A stretch of 64,000 nucleotides of DNA from Megaustenia siamemsis (lineage: Eukaryota > Mollusca > Gastropoda > Stylommatophora > Ariophantidae). The stretch covers positions 69,596,495 through 69,660,494 of the forward strand of contig JAVIAB010000092.1 of the NCBI GenBank assembly GCA_032433765.1, in the 5' to 3' direction. Below the pieces are notes generated by a model. It made no database searches. It worked only from the letters and a program-made list of their open reading frames with translations, and had not been told where the DNA came from. This document shows, piece after piece, positions 63,596 through 64,000 of this stretch. Position 1 is the first letter of the stretch, and every line of letters starts with the position of its first letter. Position numbers and translations under genes: made by a program.

Positions 63596-64000
63596 CCTTG
63601 ACAGTCATGTTTTGTTGTTGACGGAATGTCACGAGTTGATACGGGCAGGGTGCCCTTTGACTCATTTATGTGGCGGGTCGTAATGGCTTTCTTGACATTC
63701 CCGGCTCTTACAGGAGAAGCTGGACTTCGTCTATCCCAGACTATGCTGGTTTACTACTAGTCCAGCCCAGAGATACTGCAATACTGGGTCTTCTATGGAT
63801 CATCATCATTGCACACTTGATTAATCCATAGGCTTTTCGATTTCCCCATCAAATATGGGGAATCTCCGAGAAGAACCCTGGCCCAGGTCCACGAACTCCA
63901 TTGCACGGTCTGGGATCCATCTGTGTAGGTATGTTCTTGCATCCTGCCCAGGTTAATGCGTTAATTTTAGAGCCATCCGAGAGGTGCATCCGCTTCTGCC
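63596..64000 (-). pseudogene. Possible RNase H/LINE relic at window edge
   Basis: The minus strand reads HTYTDGSQTVQWSSWTWARV (TDGS is the first catalytic strand motif of RNase H), then LLGDSPYLMGKSKSLWINQV and an end TGCAATGATGATGATCC like the LINE at 5229. The segment enters from beyond the window on the right. Weak but consistent; 63596-63780 shows nothing clear. Confidence 0.4.

Noticed and set aside
1..64000. LTR retrotransposon or viral genes
   Set aside because: I saw no LTR pair, protease, integrase or capsid motif. RNase H motifs occur with LINE-type zinc-knuckle and tail sequences instead.

Overview
This window looks like repeat-dense intergenic or intronic DNA from an invertebrate animal genome, most plausibly a gastropod mollusc (an inference from repeat style, not proven). 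I found no intact host protein-coding gene, no operon, no functional RNA gene, no CRISPR array and no bacterial or viral gene. The recognisable content is decayed non-LTR retrotransposons (LINEs), tRNA-derived SINEs, short dispersed elements, foldback elements, one retroposed 28S rRNA fragment, and many minisatellites. By my coordinates the tandem arrays alone add up to roughly 17 kb, about 27% of the window.

Family names here are local labels. LINE-A, B, C, D and E are separate lineages recognised by reverse transcriptase (RT) motifs and C-terminal motifs such as GHVxRR, GKxxGRxRGRxR and a final WKDMIAYA-like segment. Other relics end in RNase H. SINE1 has a pol III A/B-box head and nine recognisable insertions, several with exact target-site duplications (TSDs). 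SINE2, SINE4 and SINE5 are less complete. Element X (invariant CGCTTGGCCAG followed by a hairpin) and element Y (GATGTGT..CGAAAGG..CACAACGCA..CCACTTAACG) are short dispersed repeats of unknown class.

Layout. 0-5 kb: X, Y, SINE2 and LINE fragments, and a foldback at 2.1-2.6 kb. 5-9.2 kb: an 8/16-bp array, an RNase H LINE, SINEs, a 31-bp array. 9.2-14 kb: two LINE copies with inverted 5' parts, a short-loop foldback, and LINE-D and LINE-A with (ATC)n tails. 14.5-17.4 kb: a composite 25-bp satellite interrupted by LINE-B. 18.2-25.2 kb: arrays of 26, 26, 51, 34 and 29 bp and a ~0.9 kb foldback. 25.5-27.5 kb: LINE-B nested in LINE-A, then a SINE, then a LINE-E/28S rRNA chimera inside one TSD. 28-36 kb: SINE and LINE fragments, 45-bp and 157-bp arrays, a dimeric SINE. 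36.2-37.8 kb: a 42-44-bp array. 38.8-42.3 kb: LINE-C and a tail-to-tail LINE-A pair. 42.5-44.8 kb: a 48-bp array and a LINE-E relic split by a trimeric SINE. 46-50 kb: a LINE inserted in a 33-bp array and the longest LINE-B copy. 50-55 kb: a (CA)n block, quiet sequence, and a 31-bp array split by a LINE. 55.7-60.6 kb: a 73-bp array grown from element X, a 35-bp array and a 2.7-kb 40-bp array. 60.7-64 kb: SINEs and LINE fragments.

The common thread is retrotransposition machinery that often switches template or re-primes (rRNA-LINE chimera, dimer and trimer SINEs, 5' inversions), plus tandem amplification that in places clearly starts from a piece of a dispersed element. All protein statements come from reading translations by eye; no database search was run.
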